A stretch of 64,000 nucleotides of DNA, taken from positions 1,427,498-1,491,497 of the forward strand of contig NW_022098092.1 of NCBI RefSeq assembly GCF_002288925.2, read 5' to 3'. How positions within the stretch are numbered: position 1 is the stretch's first letter; every line of letters starts with the position of its first letter. Below the pieces are notes generated by a model, which was not told where the DNA came from, made no database searches, and saw only the letters and a program-made list of their open reading frames with translations. The position numbers and the translations under genes are program-made. The DNA is from Delphinapterus leucas (lineage: Eukaryota > Chordata > Mammalia > Artiodactyla > Monodontidae). Below are positions 56,601-64,000 of the stretch, in pieces.

Positions 56601-58594
56601 GACATGAGTGAGACTTGAAAGCCTTGAAAAGAAAAAAAGGAACTTGGCTAGAAGGGGGAGGAGGGATCCCATAGCTCCTTGGACATCCGTTTCTTAGAGC
56701 TGGAGGTATGTGGCAGCCTCGAAGGAGACTGGGAGCTTCTTGAACATAGTGTCTGGCACCGGGAGATGCTCGAGAGAGGCAGGCCCAGATTGCTGTGTGA
56801 ATTAACAACTGGATGGAGTAATTCCAGGGTCCAACACACCTGCTTAGAGCTGGTTGTGTGTTGGGGAGAAGAAGGAAAAGCCTTTACCCAGGGTATGCCT
56901 TCTGTCTAAGCTTCTTGGCTTCAAGGTCAAATCCAAATGTCACTTTCTCTCTGTAGCTTTTCCTGACTTTCTAGGCAGGAAGACTCACCTGTGCTTGGGT
57001 GTTCCATGATGCTTTTCTTTGCACTTCTATTTGGGCACACACAGGAAGTATCAGAGTTGGCTGCTCATTGCCCAACCTCTGGCCACTGTGGAGCTCCTTG
57101 TGTCTCATTTTTATGTCCCCGGTTCCTGGCCCAGCACCTACTGTTTGACTAAAGACCTGGAAGGCCAGTCGAGGAAGGCTTGGGCCTCTCACCCATGTGA
57201 CAGCAGGGGCTGTCACACATCTCTCAGGGGAATGATGTGAATGACGGGCATTTTGGGAGCACCCTGGGGTAGCATGGGAGATGCGCTGATGGTGGTGCTG
57301 GTAGGGGAAGTAGTAGAGTCCTGGGGGGCTTGATGGTGGCAGGGTCTGAAAAAGGGATGCGAGGAAGGAAGGAGGACCGGGCTTCGGGCAGGCCAATGAG
57401 CATGAGGAGATGGAGAGGTAGGAAATGAGCCCAGATTTTGCTATCTCGGTGGGAAGGGCTCAGAGGGATCTTGTCTGCAACAGTAAGTGGCTTCCACCCC
57501 ATCTGGCCTCTCTGAAGGAACTGGCACCAATGCCTGCTACATGGAGGAGCTCCGGAATGTGGCAAGTGTGGCTGGGGACTCAGGCCACATGTGCATCAAC
57601 ATGGAGTGGGGTGCCTTTGGGGACGATGGCTCTCTCAGCATGCTCAGTACCCGTTTTGATGCAAGTGTGGACCAGGCATCCATCAACCCTGGCAAGCAGA
57701 GGTGAGGGTTGGGCTGGGCAGGTGTGACTGGTGGTGGCTGGCACTAGTGATGTGGCTGGTGGTGGCATGGGGCTGGGGCCTCCTGCCCTGTGTGCACACA
57801 CACTTTCACGCAGGTTTGAGAAGATGATCAGTGGCATGTACCTGGGGGAGATTGTCCGCCACACCCTCTTGCATTTGACCAGCCTTGGAGTTCTCTTCCG
57901 GGGCCAGCAGACCCAGCGCCTTCAGACCAGGGACATCTTCAAGACCAAGTTTCTCTCTGAGATTGAAAGGTGCTGAGGCCTGCATTATCTCCTTCCACCT
58001 CCCAAAGGACTCTATCGTTGGGTGGAATGCTGGTTGGAGGGAGGTGCACCCAGAGGACGAGAAAGCCATGAGAGGGGGCGCTCATGCAGCATCTTGCCTC
58101 TCTGTGCTCTATTCCCTCCTGTCCCCAGTGACAGCCTGGCCCTGAGGCAGGTCCGAGCCATCCTGGAGGATCTGGGGCTGTCCCTGACCTCAGATGATGC
58201 CCTGATGGTCCTGGAGGTGTGCCAGGCTGTGTCCCAGAGGGCCGCCCAGCTTTGTGGGGCAGGTGTGGCTGCCGTGGTGGAGAAGATCCGTGAGAACCGG
58301 GGCCTGGAAGAGCTGACTGTGTCCGTGGGGGTGGATGGAACCCTCTACAAGTTGCACCCTCAGTGAGTCTGGGTGCCAGGCTGGGCAGGGAGGCATGGCC
58401 AGGTGGAGCCCGGCTGACCTGGTCTCACCTCGGCCTCTCCCCCTCACAGCTTCTCCAGCCTGGTGGCAGCCACAGTGCGGGAGCTGGCCCCTCGCTGTGT
58501 GGTCACCTTCCTGCAATCAGAGGACGGGTCCGGCAAAGGTGCAGCCCTGGTCACCGCTGTTGCCTGCCGCCTTGCCCAGATGACCTGTGTCTGA
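44534..58594 (+). CDS. HK3: Hexokinase 3 (HK3), complete, 18 coding exons
   Basis: HK3 is the 100-kDa hexokinase of white blood cells; it uses ATP to phosphorylate glucose to glucose-6-phosphate. Joining the exons listed below gives 2775 coding bases, a frame of 924 residues plus stop (human about 923). Every junction is GT-AG and phase-compatible, with no stop or frameshift. The protein is a duplicated hexokinase. The C-half holds the working site: [10 protein letters not shown] phosphate loop (about 541-550), [15 protein letters not shown] with the catalytic Asp at about 664, [20 protein letters not shown] and [10 protein letters not shown]. The N-half keeps [15 protein letters not shown] and [10 protein letters not shown], but its phosphate loop is altered ([12 protein letters not shown]), which fits the family's inactive regulatory half. 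The N-terminus, [10 protein letters not shown], is not the hydrophobic mitochondria-binding helix of HK1 and HK2. The ATG at 44534 matches the human start. Confidence 0.96.
44765..44900 (-). repeat. MIR SINE, antisense
   Basis: Antisense MIR text: aaggtggggattatctcctc, attttacaggcgaggaaggg and gcatgacaggagcttgagct. Confidence 0.65.
45930..46110 (-). repeat. MIR SINE, antisense
   Basis: Antisense MIR text: cagtcctcaaaacatcgctg, gtgctatttttgttcctgct and gacacagcaagttgg. Confidence 0.55.
46530..46680 (-). repeat. MIR-like fragment, antisense
   Basis: Contains taacttgcccagggccacat, agacaggaagtggcagggca and aaggactcagatttaag, an antisense MIR core. Confidence 0.6.
46770..46950 (+). repeat. MIR SINE
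   Basis: Sense MIR text: gtcagatctgggttcaagtc, ccgctctgcccctta, agcctcagtttcctcatttg and gcatggctactggaagcagt. Confidence 0.75.
47525..47775 (+). repeat. L2 3' portion
   Basis: Sense L2 text: ttccctgaccaatatccaaa, actggaattgagttccacaa, agcagactcagctgg and ggctcagtcaatgtctg. Confidence 0.65.
48397..48559 (+). CDS. HK3: HK3 exon 3
   Basis: A 163-base exon encoding [19 protein letters not shown] through [19 protein letters not shown] is the conserved hexokinase motif before the first phosphate loop. It ends after one base of a Glu codon. Confidence 0.95.
48769..48923 (+). CDS. HK3: HK3 exon 4 (altered N-half phosphate loop)
   Basis: A 155-base exon encoding [19 protein letters not shown] through EVMLGPGQQ. 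The [12 protein letters not shown] segment replaces the active [10 protein letters not shown] of the C-half. It is preceded by a TTTCCCACAG acceptor. Confidence 0.95.
49007..49126 (+). CDS. HK3: HK3 exon 5
   Basis: A 120-base exon encoding [14 protein letters not shown] through [11 protein letters not shown], the N-half small domain. It is the same length as the matching C-half exon 13. Confidence 0.95.
49211..49306 (+). CDS. HK3: HK3 exon 6
   Basis: A 96-base exon encoding [20 protein letters not shown] and the following [10 protein letters not shown] helix. SWTKGF is the sugar-contact motif. It pairs with exon 14 in the C-half. Confidence 0.95.
49345..49373. repeat. HK3: Short GGGCCT tandem repeat in HK3 intron 6
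   Basis: About four to five perfect units of the hexamer GGCCTG/GGGCCT just downstream of HK3 exon 6. Confidence 0.95.
50220..50319 (+). CDS. HK3: HK3 exon 7 (N-half NDTVGTMM)
   Basis: A 100-base exon encoding [20 protein letters not shown] and then [13 protein letters not shown]. The Asp of the catalytic motif is kept (about residue 222) although this half is expected to be inactive. It pairs with exon 15. Confidence 0.95.
50399..50582 (+). CDS. HK3: HK3 exon 8
   Basis: A 184-base exon encoding [18 protein letters not shown] through [12 protein letters not shown]. Human has NPGAQ at the end; here the Pro is Arg. It pairs with exon 16. Confidence 0.95.
50583..51072 (+). other. HK3: HK3 intron 8
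   Basis: A 490-base GT-AG intron (GTGGCC donor, CTGTAG acceptor) with no recognisable repeat or extra exon. Confidence 0.75.
51073..51228 (+). CDS. HK3: HK3 exon 9
   Basis: A 156-base exon encoding [20 protein letters not shown] through [20 protein letters not shown] is conserved in hexokinases. It pairs with exon 17. Confidence 0.95.
51380..51613 (+). CDS. HK3: HK3 exon 10
   Basis: A 234-base exon encoding [20 protein letters not shown] through [11 protein letters not shown]. The [10 protein letters not shown] segment of the active half is replaced by [10 protein letters not shown], another sign of loss of nucleotide binding. It pairs with exon 18. Confidence 0.95.
51890..51939. repeat. 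HK3: 28-base tandem duplication in HK3 intron 10
   Basis: A 22-base identical block beginning GAGCCCAGGGCTTCC occurs at 51890-51911 and 51918-51939, about 40 bases before the exon 11 acceptor. Confidence 0.9.
51980..52275 (+). CDS. HK3: HK3 exon 11 (joins the two halves)
   Basis: A 296-base exon encoding [20 protein letters not shown], then [18 protein letters not shown], the linker helix, and [13 protein letters not shown]. It ends the N-half and begins the C-half. Confidence 0.95.
52380..52519 (+). CDS. HK3: HK3 exon 12 (C-half phosphate loop)
   Basis: A 140-base exon encoding [20 protein letters not shown] through [16 protein letters not shown] is the canonical ATP phosphate loop of the catalytic half. 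Confidence 0.95.
52598..52717 (+). CDS. HK3: HK3 exon 13
   Basis: A 120-base exon encoding [20 protein letters not shown] through [13 protein letters not shown] chance open frame continues past its GTGAGA donor into the intron. Confidence 0.95.
52718..55274 (+). other. HK3: HK3 intron 13 with SINE insertion
   Basis: A 2.6-kb intron (GTGAGA donor, CACCCCAG acceptor). It holds an antisense CHR-type SINE at 54785-54985 with a clear target duplication. Nothing else could be named in 52730-54760 or 55000-55270. Confidence 0.85.
54785..54985 (-). mobile_element. Short cetacean-type CHR SINE in HK3 intron 13
   Basis: A well-preserved antisense copy (gcgcagcggttgagagtctg-like head, ccgttgcggagcacaggctc body). 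The target duplication TGGGCAGATGTCTT lies at 54771-54784 and 54986-54999. Confidence 0.95.
55275..55370 (+). CDS. HK3: HK3 exon 14
   Basis: A 96-base exon encoding [20 protein letters not shown] and then [18 protein letters not shown] contacts glucose in the active half. Confidence 0.95.
55540..55639 (+). CDS. HK3: HK3 exon 15 (catalytic Asp)
   Basis: A 100-base exon encoding [20 protein letters not shown] and then [13 protein letters not shown]. The Asp of VNDTVG (about residue 664) is the catalytic base in this family. Confidence 0.95.
55795..56085 (+). repeat. Two adjacent MIR-like copies in HK3 intron 15
   Basis: ttctctgaacctcagtttgc with ccatctgttaaatgaatg is followed by a second unit: ctttggagtcatacagattt, tgaccttgggcaaatcacca, cctcagtttcctcatctcta and attatgcctggctcatggc. 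The second is a clear MIR, the first a fragment. Confidence 0.75.
56166..56384 (-). mobile_element. tRNA-derived SINE in HK3 intron 15
   Basis: An antisense CHR-related copy with a TATTTATTTATTTATTTGG tail, ggttcgatccctgatcaggg core and gggacttccctggcggtcca head (reverse). The target duplication CCAAGATTCTAAGT lies at 56152-56165 and 56385-56398. Confidence 0.93.
57518..57701 (+). CDS. HK3: HK3 exon 16
   Basis: A 184-base exon encoding [20 protein letters not shown] through [10 protein letters not shown]. The conserved [10 protein letters not shown] and [10 protein letters not shown] are present. Confidence 0.95.
57814..57969 (+). CDS. HK3: HK3 exon 17
   Basis: A 156-base exon encoding [20 protein letters not shown] through TKFLSEIE. 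It ends with two bases of a Ser codon. Confidence 0.95.
58129..58362 (+). CDS. HK3: HK3 exon 18
   Basis: A 234-base exon encoding [20 protein letters not shown] through [19 protein letters not shown] is part of the nucleotide site. It ends inside a His codon, where human has Arg. Confidence 0.95.
58450..58594 (+). CDS. HK3: HK3 exon 19, coding part
   Basis: The exon follows CCCTCACAG and encodes [34 protein letters not shown] and CRLAQMTCV, then TGA at 58592-58594. Human ends LAQLTRV. Confidence 0.95.
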
Positions 58595-58785
58595 AGAAGT
58601 CTCCAGCAACCAGCTTTGTTGGACGAGGGCTGGGACCCCATCTGTCCCCCAGCCAGGTCCAGACACCCAGGACTTCCAAAACAGCCATGTATGACCCCTC
58701 CATGGCCACTGGCCTGGACCCCTAGCTCTCCCTGAGAGAAGTAGCACTTGGGTTAGCAATATATATATATAATTTATTTACATTC
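58595..58785 (+). other. HK3: HK3 3' UTR with candidate poly(A) signal
   Basis: About 190 bases of 3' UTR. No AATAAA is present on this strand. The variant AATATA at 58758-58763 is the best candidate and sits in an AT tract directly beside the UNC5A signal. The end is estimated. Confidence 0.5.
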
Positions 58786-59731
58786 ACGTCCGCTAAAATC
58801 CCTACGCGCCCTGGCGGCCGGGCAAGGCTGTGTACATAAGGCCAAGTGTAAGTGCACGAATGCACTTAAAACAGAGTCAGGGCACAAGCTTCACATGACA
58901 GGCCCCGCACGGGGGCACCGGCCAGCCCCAAGAACGGGCACGCCACGGCACGCACACTCGCCATTGTCCAGCCCGGGACTCCCGTTGCATATTCACATGC
59001 CCCGTCAGGCAGGGCTCCTCGTGGCTGGGGGCAGGGGGGGATCGGAGAGGAGCCGTTGGGTGTCCCTGGGTGGGTGGGAGAAGGGCAGCATGTGAGAGGC
59101 AGATGTGGACTGACACCGGGCGTGAGAGACGTGAGCAGCCTCCAGGTGTACAGCATGAGATGCATGTGTGGGGGGATGCATGTGACAGGAGCACACGGGA
59201 CATGCATGGGCACATGCCCGTGTGGTAGTTGTGTGCCTGAATCCAGGGGCTGCCCCCTGTGCAGCTGTGGCCCTCAGTCCCACAGGCTTGGAGCCAGGCC
59301 CCTCAGATGTGCCCCTACCCAGCAGGCACAGAAATGTTTGCATAAGGTCCAGCTCAGGCAGGAGCTCCGGGGGCCACGTCCCGAGCCCATCGTGTGCATG
59401 TATGCCCGTGTGTATGCGGCCCCCTGGCTGGGGCAGGAGGAGAGGTAGCATCACACGCACATACACACACACAGATGGGCTGGGGCCAGCCCGGGCTCCA
59501 GGCACTGTCCACCCTGGGCCCCGGGCAGAGTCGGAGCAGGTGGCAGTGCCAGCCCGGCCAGGCAGGCCATGGAGGGGAAGGAGTGCGGGCAGGGTCTGAA
59601 GGGCCAGTGTTAGGGGATAGCGTCTGCCAGGAGGGGGCCTGTCCACACAGCTCTCCCCGGTGGTGGCTTCTGCCTGTCCCTGGCGGGTGCCAAAGCTGGT
59701 GAGAGTGTAGGCTTTGTGGGCCTCGCCGGCC
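58745..59731 (-). other. UNC5A: UNC5A 3' UTR with poly(A) signal
   Basis: This GC-rich 3' UTR of about 1 kb runs from the UNC5A stop to a canonical AATAAA on the minus strand (TTTATT at 58773-58778). It includes CA/TG-rich patches at about 59150-59230 and 59385-59475. Cleavage is inferred 10-30 bases beyond the signal, which would overlap the HK3 3' end. Confidence 0.7.
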
Positions 59732-59897
59732 TCAGCATTCGGCCTCTGACACTGTGAAGAGGCCAGCATCTGGCTGGCCAAGTCCGGCCACTGCTGCAGC
59801 CAGCTGGCTGAGGTTGCCGTTGGGGAAGTGCCGCGCCTCCCACAGGTTGAGGATCATGGCTGTGGGGCTGGGCTTGGAGGCAAAGAAGCTGAGATGG
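59732..59897 (-). CDS. UNC5A: UNC5A last coding exon, death domain end
   Basis: It encodes [20 protein letters not shown], then [17 protein letters not shown] and [10 protein letters not shown], with the stop at 59734-59732 on the minus strand. The acceptor is CTTCTGCAG. Confidence 0.94.
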
Positions 59898-62362
59898 CTG
59901 CAGAAGGGAGGGGAGCCCGTCAGTGGCCTGGCTTCCCTCAGGCTGCTGCCTCTACCCTCCTAGACCACCCAAGGACAGGGCCTCCCCTCACTCAGCCAAG
60001 GGGATGCCCCAGCTGCTGGTGGCTGGGGCACAGGCCCCAGAGTGTGTCTTGTCCACTGCCCCCCCCCCACCATCCTCTCCACCCAGGCTGGACTGCAGGT
60101 GGCCTTCACAGCCCCTCCCTGCCCATCTCCCACCCACCTGTCCAGGTGGAGTTTCTGGGCCAGAGTCCGCCAGTCGGCACCCCGGCTACAGGGTGGATCC
60201 AGGCTGGTAATGATCTTCTGCCGAATGAGGAAGGGGATCTTGAAGGCACTGGGGCCCACTAGGGCTGGGAGCCCCCCTTCACTCTCCAGGGCCAGCAGCT
60301 CAGCGAATCTCGTGTCCTGGAAGTGGGGAGGGGTGGAGGTAACCGTTACAACTTGCCCAGCCCAGCCCACTGCTACCTCACACTGGGGGAATGCCTGGAC
60401 CACCTCAGGGCATGGGGACAGCGTGGGCACTGTTGCTTCCCGGTGGGCCAGGGCCCTGCTCACTGGAGCACTCAGGTGCAGTGACCTGCCCACAGTCACA
60501 CAGCCAATGAGCAGAGGAACCTTCTGACCTCATTCTCCTTCCCACCCCATCACTCCTCCCTACGTCACCTCTGCCACCCTCTGCTGACCAGCAGAACTCT
60601 GCTGATCACTCAGAACTCACTGCTGTCCTCTCACTGCCTCTGTCCTCCACACTCAGTTCCCTCATTGCTGCCTGTCTAACTCTTACTCATCCTTCCAGGC
60701 CCAGTAAAAGTCCCTCCTCAGGGAAGTCCTCCGAGGTCCCCAGGCCAGCTCCATCTCCCCCTCCTCTCCCTGCTGCTCCCATCTCCTCCTCCCCAAGTCC
60801 AACAGCATCTGTCTGCATCTGTCTACATGTGCATCTGCACCTCCCTCCCTGGGAGACCTGGAGGGAGCTGCCAAGCGGTTTCTAGGAGGTGGGCTTGGTG
60901 GCAGGGTAGGCCCAGTGGGGGAGCACATTATGGCAGTGCTGCCCACCTTGGTGATGTTGAAGTTGATGTTGAAGCTCTGCCCGTCGCCCTCCACCTGCCA
61001 TACCCACACCTTGCAGGCCAGGTCGCTGGTGCTGGGGCTGACGCGCTCCAAGGTGAAGGTACAGTGCAGGTACTGCTGTGTACCATTCCAGATGTGATAA
61101 AAGGGGATCTCCTGGGGGTGGGGGGTGACAGAGAGGTGGCATCAGGTGTGCCCAGCTCAGGTGTGCCCAGCTCCAAGCACCTTGAGCGCCCGCACCTGGT
61201 AGCTGACGAGGAGCTTGCTCTTCCACAGGGAGCTGGGCACGTCATGGATGGACAGGCGCAGGTTGTGGTAACTGTCCTTGAAGTGCAGGATGCGGGGCTC
61301 CTGGATCAGCTGTCCTCCCAGCTGCTTCTCCAGCTGCACCACCTCCTGCAGTGCCCCAGGTGTCAGCCAGGCCTGGCGGCTGGGAGCGCCGCTCTCTACT
61401 GGCCCCTCCCTAGGGCCAGGGGTGGTCAGCCGTCAGAGCCGGCCTCCCTGTGGCAGGGTGGGGCTGGAAGGTACCTTGAGTGCATCGTGGGTGTCATGCA
61501 GGCAGTAGACTCGGATGTTGTACTCGAGGGAGGTGCAGGCCACGGGGGCAAACAGAAGCAGCTTGAGGCGCTTGGCCGCGGCCACGCTGAGAGCCTCTCC
61601 CACCAGTGCGAATCGGCCCAACTGCTCCGTGAAGACATAGCAGGCGCCAGCCTCCAGCTGGCAGTAGTAGAGGTGGGAGGGCGCCTCCTCGCCGAGGTGC
61701 AGCACATCCTGCAGGCAGGGCCTGGTGGGTCAGCTCGCAGCCAACCACAGCTCTGAGGAGTGGCCGGAGACTGGTTGGGGGGGGCCGTGGCTCAAGGGCC
61801 AGGCAGGAAGCCAGACACCACCCTGAGCTTGGGGGGTGGGGGGGTGGGGTGGGGGGATGGGGAGGAGGCTTGGGGCTCACCTCCCAGCTGCCTTCGCAGG
61901 ACTGCTTTTTGAGGTGCAGGCTCCAGCTCTCGGGGCTGGGCTCCCCACAGTGGTCCATGGCGAGGATGACTGGCCGGGTGAGCAGGACTCCGGGGGGCCC
62001 ACAGCTAACGATGGGACTCAGCAGGGTCTGACAGCCGGCTAGGGGCAACCTCAAGTGGGGAAATATGGGTGGGAAGGGAAAGGCATCAGTGGGCCACCCT
62101 GGGACCCTGGGGTTAGGGGCTGTGGAGCTGGGTGGAGCTTAGGAGCCCCTCTTCCCCTGCCCTCCCTCGGGCCAGGCCAGACCAGGCCCAATAGTGGGGT
62201 GGGCAGGGGCGTCGCGGTGGCAGCAGGAAAGGACAGGACCCGCCCAGTCCCAGCAGCAGGGCCCATGCCCGCACCTCACATCCTCCGGCTTGTGCAGCGT
62301 GAGGTAGACCTCGTAGATCTTTCCTCGGGGTATGGCGTCCGGGGGGATGAGGAGGCTGACGC
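59732..62362 (-). CDS. UNC5A: UNC5A netrin receptor, C-terminal part, seven exons, partial gene
   Basis: UNC5A is a single-pass receptor for netrin-1 that mediates axon repulsion and triggers cell death when unliganded. About 382 cytoplasmic residues are here (human 842 in all). Joining 62362-62275, 62049-61881, 61708-61475, 61345-61196, 61111-60947, 60316-60138 and 59897-59732 on the minus strand gives one open frame with GT-AG introns. In order it shows the ZU5 domain ([20 protein letters not shown], then [13 protein letters not shown]), the UPA domain ([35 protein letters not shown]) and the death domain ([29 protein letters not shown]). It ends SEAEC. The ectodomain (Ig and thrombospondin repeats) and the membrane segment lie beyond the right edge. 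It converges on HK3, as in human. Confidence 0.95.
60138..60316 (-). CDS. UNC5A: UNC5A coding exon, death domain start
   Basis: A 179-base exon encoding [20 protein letters not shown] through [11 protein letters not shown]. It ends with two bases of a Ser codon before GTGGGT. Confidence 0.94.
60317..60946 (-). other. UNC5A: UNC5A intron before the death-domain exons
   Basis: A 630-base GT-AG intron, pyrimidine-rich on the + strand around 60540-60840. No repeat or extra exon was recognised. Confidence 0.75.
60947..61111 (-). CDS. UNC5A: UNC5A coding exon, UPA
   Basis: A 165-base exon encoding [20 protein letters not shown] through [10 protein letters not shown]. The donor is GTGGGC. Confidence 0.94.
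61196..61345 (-). CDS. UNC5A: UNC5A coding exon, UPA
   Basis: A 150-base exon encoding [20 protein letters not shown] through SKLLVSYQ, 50 residues in phase 0. Confidence 0.94.
61475..61708 (-). CDS. UNC5A: UNC5A coding exon, ZU5 end and UPA start
   Basis: A 234-base exon encoding [20 protein letters not shown] through [11 protein letters not shown]. The acceptor is CCTGCAG and the donor GTACCT. Confidence 0.94.
61831..61867. repeat. UNC5A: G-rich tract in UNC5A intron
   Basis: Several runs of three to seven G bases on the + strand, next to the donor of the UNC5A exon at 61881-62049. The UNC5A transcript carries the C-rich complement. Confidence 0.85.
61881..62049 (-). CDS. UNC5A: UNC5A coding exon, ZU5
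   Basis: A 169-base exon encoding [20 protein letters not shown] through [11 protein letters not shown]. The match to human UNC5A is close. Confidence 0.93.
62275..62362 (-). CDS. UNC5A: UNC5A coding exon, start of ZU5
   Basis: An 88-base exon encoding (G)[20 protein letters not shown] and TLHKPEDV(R). It is flanked on the minus strand by a TGTCACAG acceptor and a GTGCGG donor. Confidence 0.92.
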
Positions 62363-64000
62363 CTGTGACAGAGCGGGGGGACAGCCGGGGCTTACCAGGG
62401 CTGCAGAGACACCGAGCACCTCACTCCGCCAGTCCCCCCCTGAGCCTCCCTCTGAGGACTGACCGGCGCCAGCCTGGCCTGGGAACAGAAGTGCCACTGG
62501 GACTGCCAGGCTGGCCAACCACCCGCACAGGCATGAAGCTGAGTCAGGGAGACCCCAAGAGCGGCTGAGGGAACTCAGGTGGGAAATGCTTGCCTAGTTA
62601 GCTTGGGCACAGAAAACTCTGGAACCCCCAGGTACACTGTACCTACCTGCCCCATCATCCACTTAAAACCTTCCCTGCCTCCAGGGTAAAGTCCAGCTCC
62701 TTGGCTGGATATTTAAGGCCCTTGGCCTGTGGGCCTAGCCTGTGCTGCGTACTTGGCTGTTCTGGAGCCACCACCCTCAGTGTGCCTCTGAGTGCTCCAC
62801 CCTCCTGGCCTGCTCAAGTTCCTCCTCTCTCCCTCGGCTTGGCCACCTCTGGGTGGGCACCCCACCTCTGGTGACTTTGCTCCCTGTTGGGCAGTGGCCC
62901 CCTGCAGGTGGGGCTGGGGCCTTTAACAATCTTGCCTACTTTGGTAGCCCTCTCTAGTCTGGGTGCCATTGCACACACGTCCTGTCTGGCTGATTTGCCT
63001 TTGTCTCAGCGTCTTGCAGGGGCAGCATCAGAAAGCATCTGCTGGGGGAGAGGTGGTTCCAGGGGAGAGGCAGGGGGCAGGCCACGGTGAGGCCAGGGGC
63101 TGGGGAGTCACTCTGGGGATGGCAAGGAGCGGTCCTGCCCCACCTCCCTGCCCTTTTAGGACAGAGAGCCCCTATATCAGGAGGGGCCTCAGAGGCTCAT
63201 GACAGGGAGAGGGGAAGAAATTCTATGGCTATCCCACCAAGTCCAAAAGCATATGCGTGCTCTCCAGAGTGGGCAGCTCTGAGGTGGGGTGGCTGGAATA
63301 TCACAACTTCCCAGCAACTGAAGCCCAGGAGAGAGAGGGAAGCCAGTGGTGGTGTACTTGCAGCTACTGCTCCCTTCTCTATCCTGTGCTGCCTCCTGGT
63401 ACCGGCTGCCAGGGTTGGTGACAGTCTCGGTGATCCACGTGTGAATGCTCGCTGTGGCGGGGGTACTACCCTCACTCAAATACTCATTCAGTGAATGCTA
63501 ATGCTGAGTACTCAGGAAGGTGGGGAAAACCATGAGCCCTGCTCTCATGAAGCATTCAGTCCGCGGGGAGACAGATAAGTGGACGGGAGCAAAGGATGCT
63601 GGGTGTTGGGGGAGAGCAGGGTGGAGCACAGCCCACCTGGCCACTCGCCCCACCAGGGGAGTGAAGGGTGCATGATCACTGAGCGCCCACTGTGCGCCTG
63701 CCTTTTTCTAAGAGCTTGACATGGACCATCTCACCTCATCATCTTAGCAGCCATGTGAGGGGGACATGAGGCATAAAGGGACAGCTACCAGACCCGAAGG
63801 AGAAGTAGCAGTTAAGCTAGTGGATGGGGGCAGAGAGACGGCATGTACAAAGGGCAGCCCAGTGTATTTGGGTTCATGAGAGCCCACCGTGGCTGCCAAG
63901 TGCAGGAGAAATGTGCATGGGAGGAGAGGCCACTGCAGCTGGCCACGGGGGATGAGTCCTTGTGGTTTTGTCATGTGGGCTTTGAAGGGAAAAGTGGAAG
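62363..64000 (-). other. UNC5A: UNC5A intron running off the right edge
   Basis: The next upstream UNC5A exon (encoding a FNFLGGRLMIPNT-like segment in human) was not found here. Contents are an old unclassified repeat-like stretch at about 62650-63000 and an antisense MIR at about 63665-63835. Nothing else was recognised. Confidence 0.7.
63665..63835 (-). repeat. MIR SINE, antisense
   Basis: Antisense MIR text: actgagcgcccactgtgcgc, ctcacctcatcatcttagca and gacatgaggcataaaggga. Confidence 0.55.

Larger units (their letters stand above)
55640..57517 (+). other. HK3: HK3 intron 15 with MIR and SINE
   Basis: A 1.9-kb intron. It contains two MIR-like copies in tandem at about 55795-56085 and an antisense SINE at 56166-56384 with a target duplication. 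Nothing is recognised in 56400-57500. Confidence 0.85.

Noticed and set aside
60827..61756. 309-codon + strand ORF opposite UNC5A
   Set aside because: It is antisense to three UNC5A coding exons in GC-rich DNA, where long mirror ORFs are common. No domain, promoter or splice evidence supports it.
1..64000. CRISPR arrays, operons, phage or plasmid features
   Set aside because: The window is intron-bearing mammalian DNA. Repeated units are SINEs, L1 monomers and microsatellites, not spaced palindromic repeats.

Overview
The window is vertebrate nuclear DNA, almost certainly from a cetacean. The main evidence is the interspersed repeats. There are at least fifteen tRNA-derived SINEs of the CHR type shared by whales, hippos and ruminants, including the short GC-rich form typical of whale and dolphin genomes, and I saw no ruminant Bov-B, Bov-tA or Bov-A2 elements. 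Hippopotamus is the main alternative. The coding exons closely match the human UIMC1, HK3 and UNC5A proteins as I remember them. The gene order UIMC1 - HK3 - UNC5A matches the human 5q35.2 block read in reverse.

Layout. Bases 1-30007 are the interior of a UIMC1 (RAP80) intron. It holds layered repeats: old L1, MIR and L2 pieces, a MaLR LTR, an unidentified retrocopy, one full-length antisense L1 of about 6 kb carrying five SINEs, and a fossil of an ancient CR1/L3-like LINE. Bases 30008-35676 carry the last five UIMC1 coding exons (+ strand), ending with a short 3' UTR. Bases about 36000-41460 are intergenic. HK3 (+ strand) starts with a noncoding exon near 41630. Its coding exons run from 44534 to 58594, 19 exons in all, with an intact 924-residue reading frame. 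UNC5A (- strand) enters from the right; its last seven coding exons lie at 62362-59732, followed by a 3' UTR of about 1 kb that meets the HK3 3' end near 58760.

The three genes share no pathway. UIMC1 acts in the BRCA1-A DNA-damage complex, HK3 phosphorylates glucose in blood cells, and UNC5A is a netrin receptor with a death domain. Their link is positional: HK3 and UNC5A converge tail to tail, with candidate poly(A) signals on opposite strands about 10 bases apart.

I found no evidence of a new multi-gene system. The most interesting items are the CR1/L3-like reverse transcriptase fossil, the unidentified retrocopy inside an old L1, the nested and strongly antisense-biased SINE insertions, the tandem monomers in the L1 5' UTR, the HK3/UNC5A 3'-end overlap, and a cluster of myeloid-type motifs upstream of HK3. 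All family identifications are by eye and from memory.
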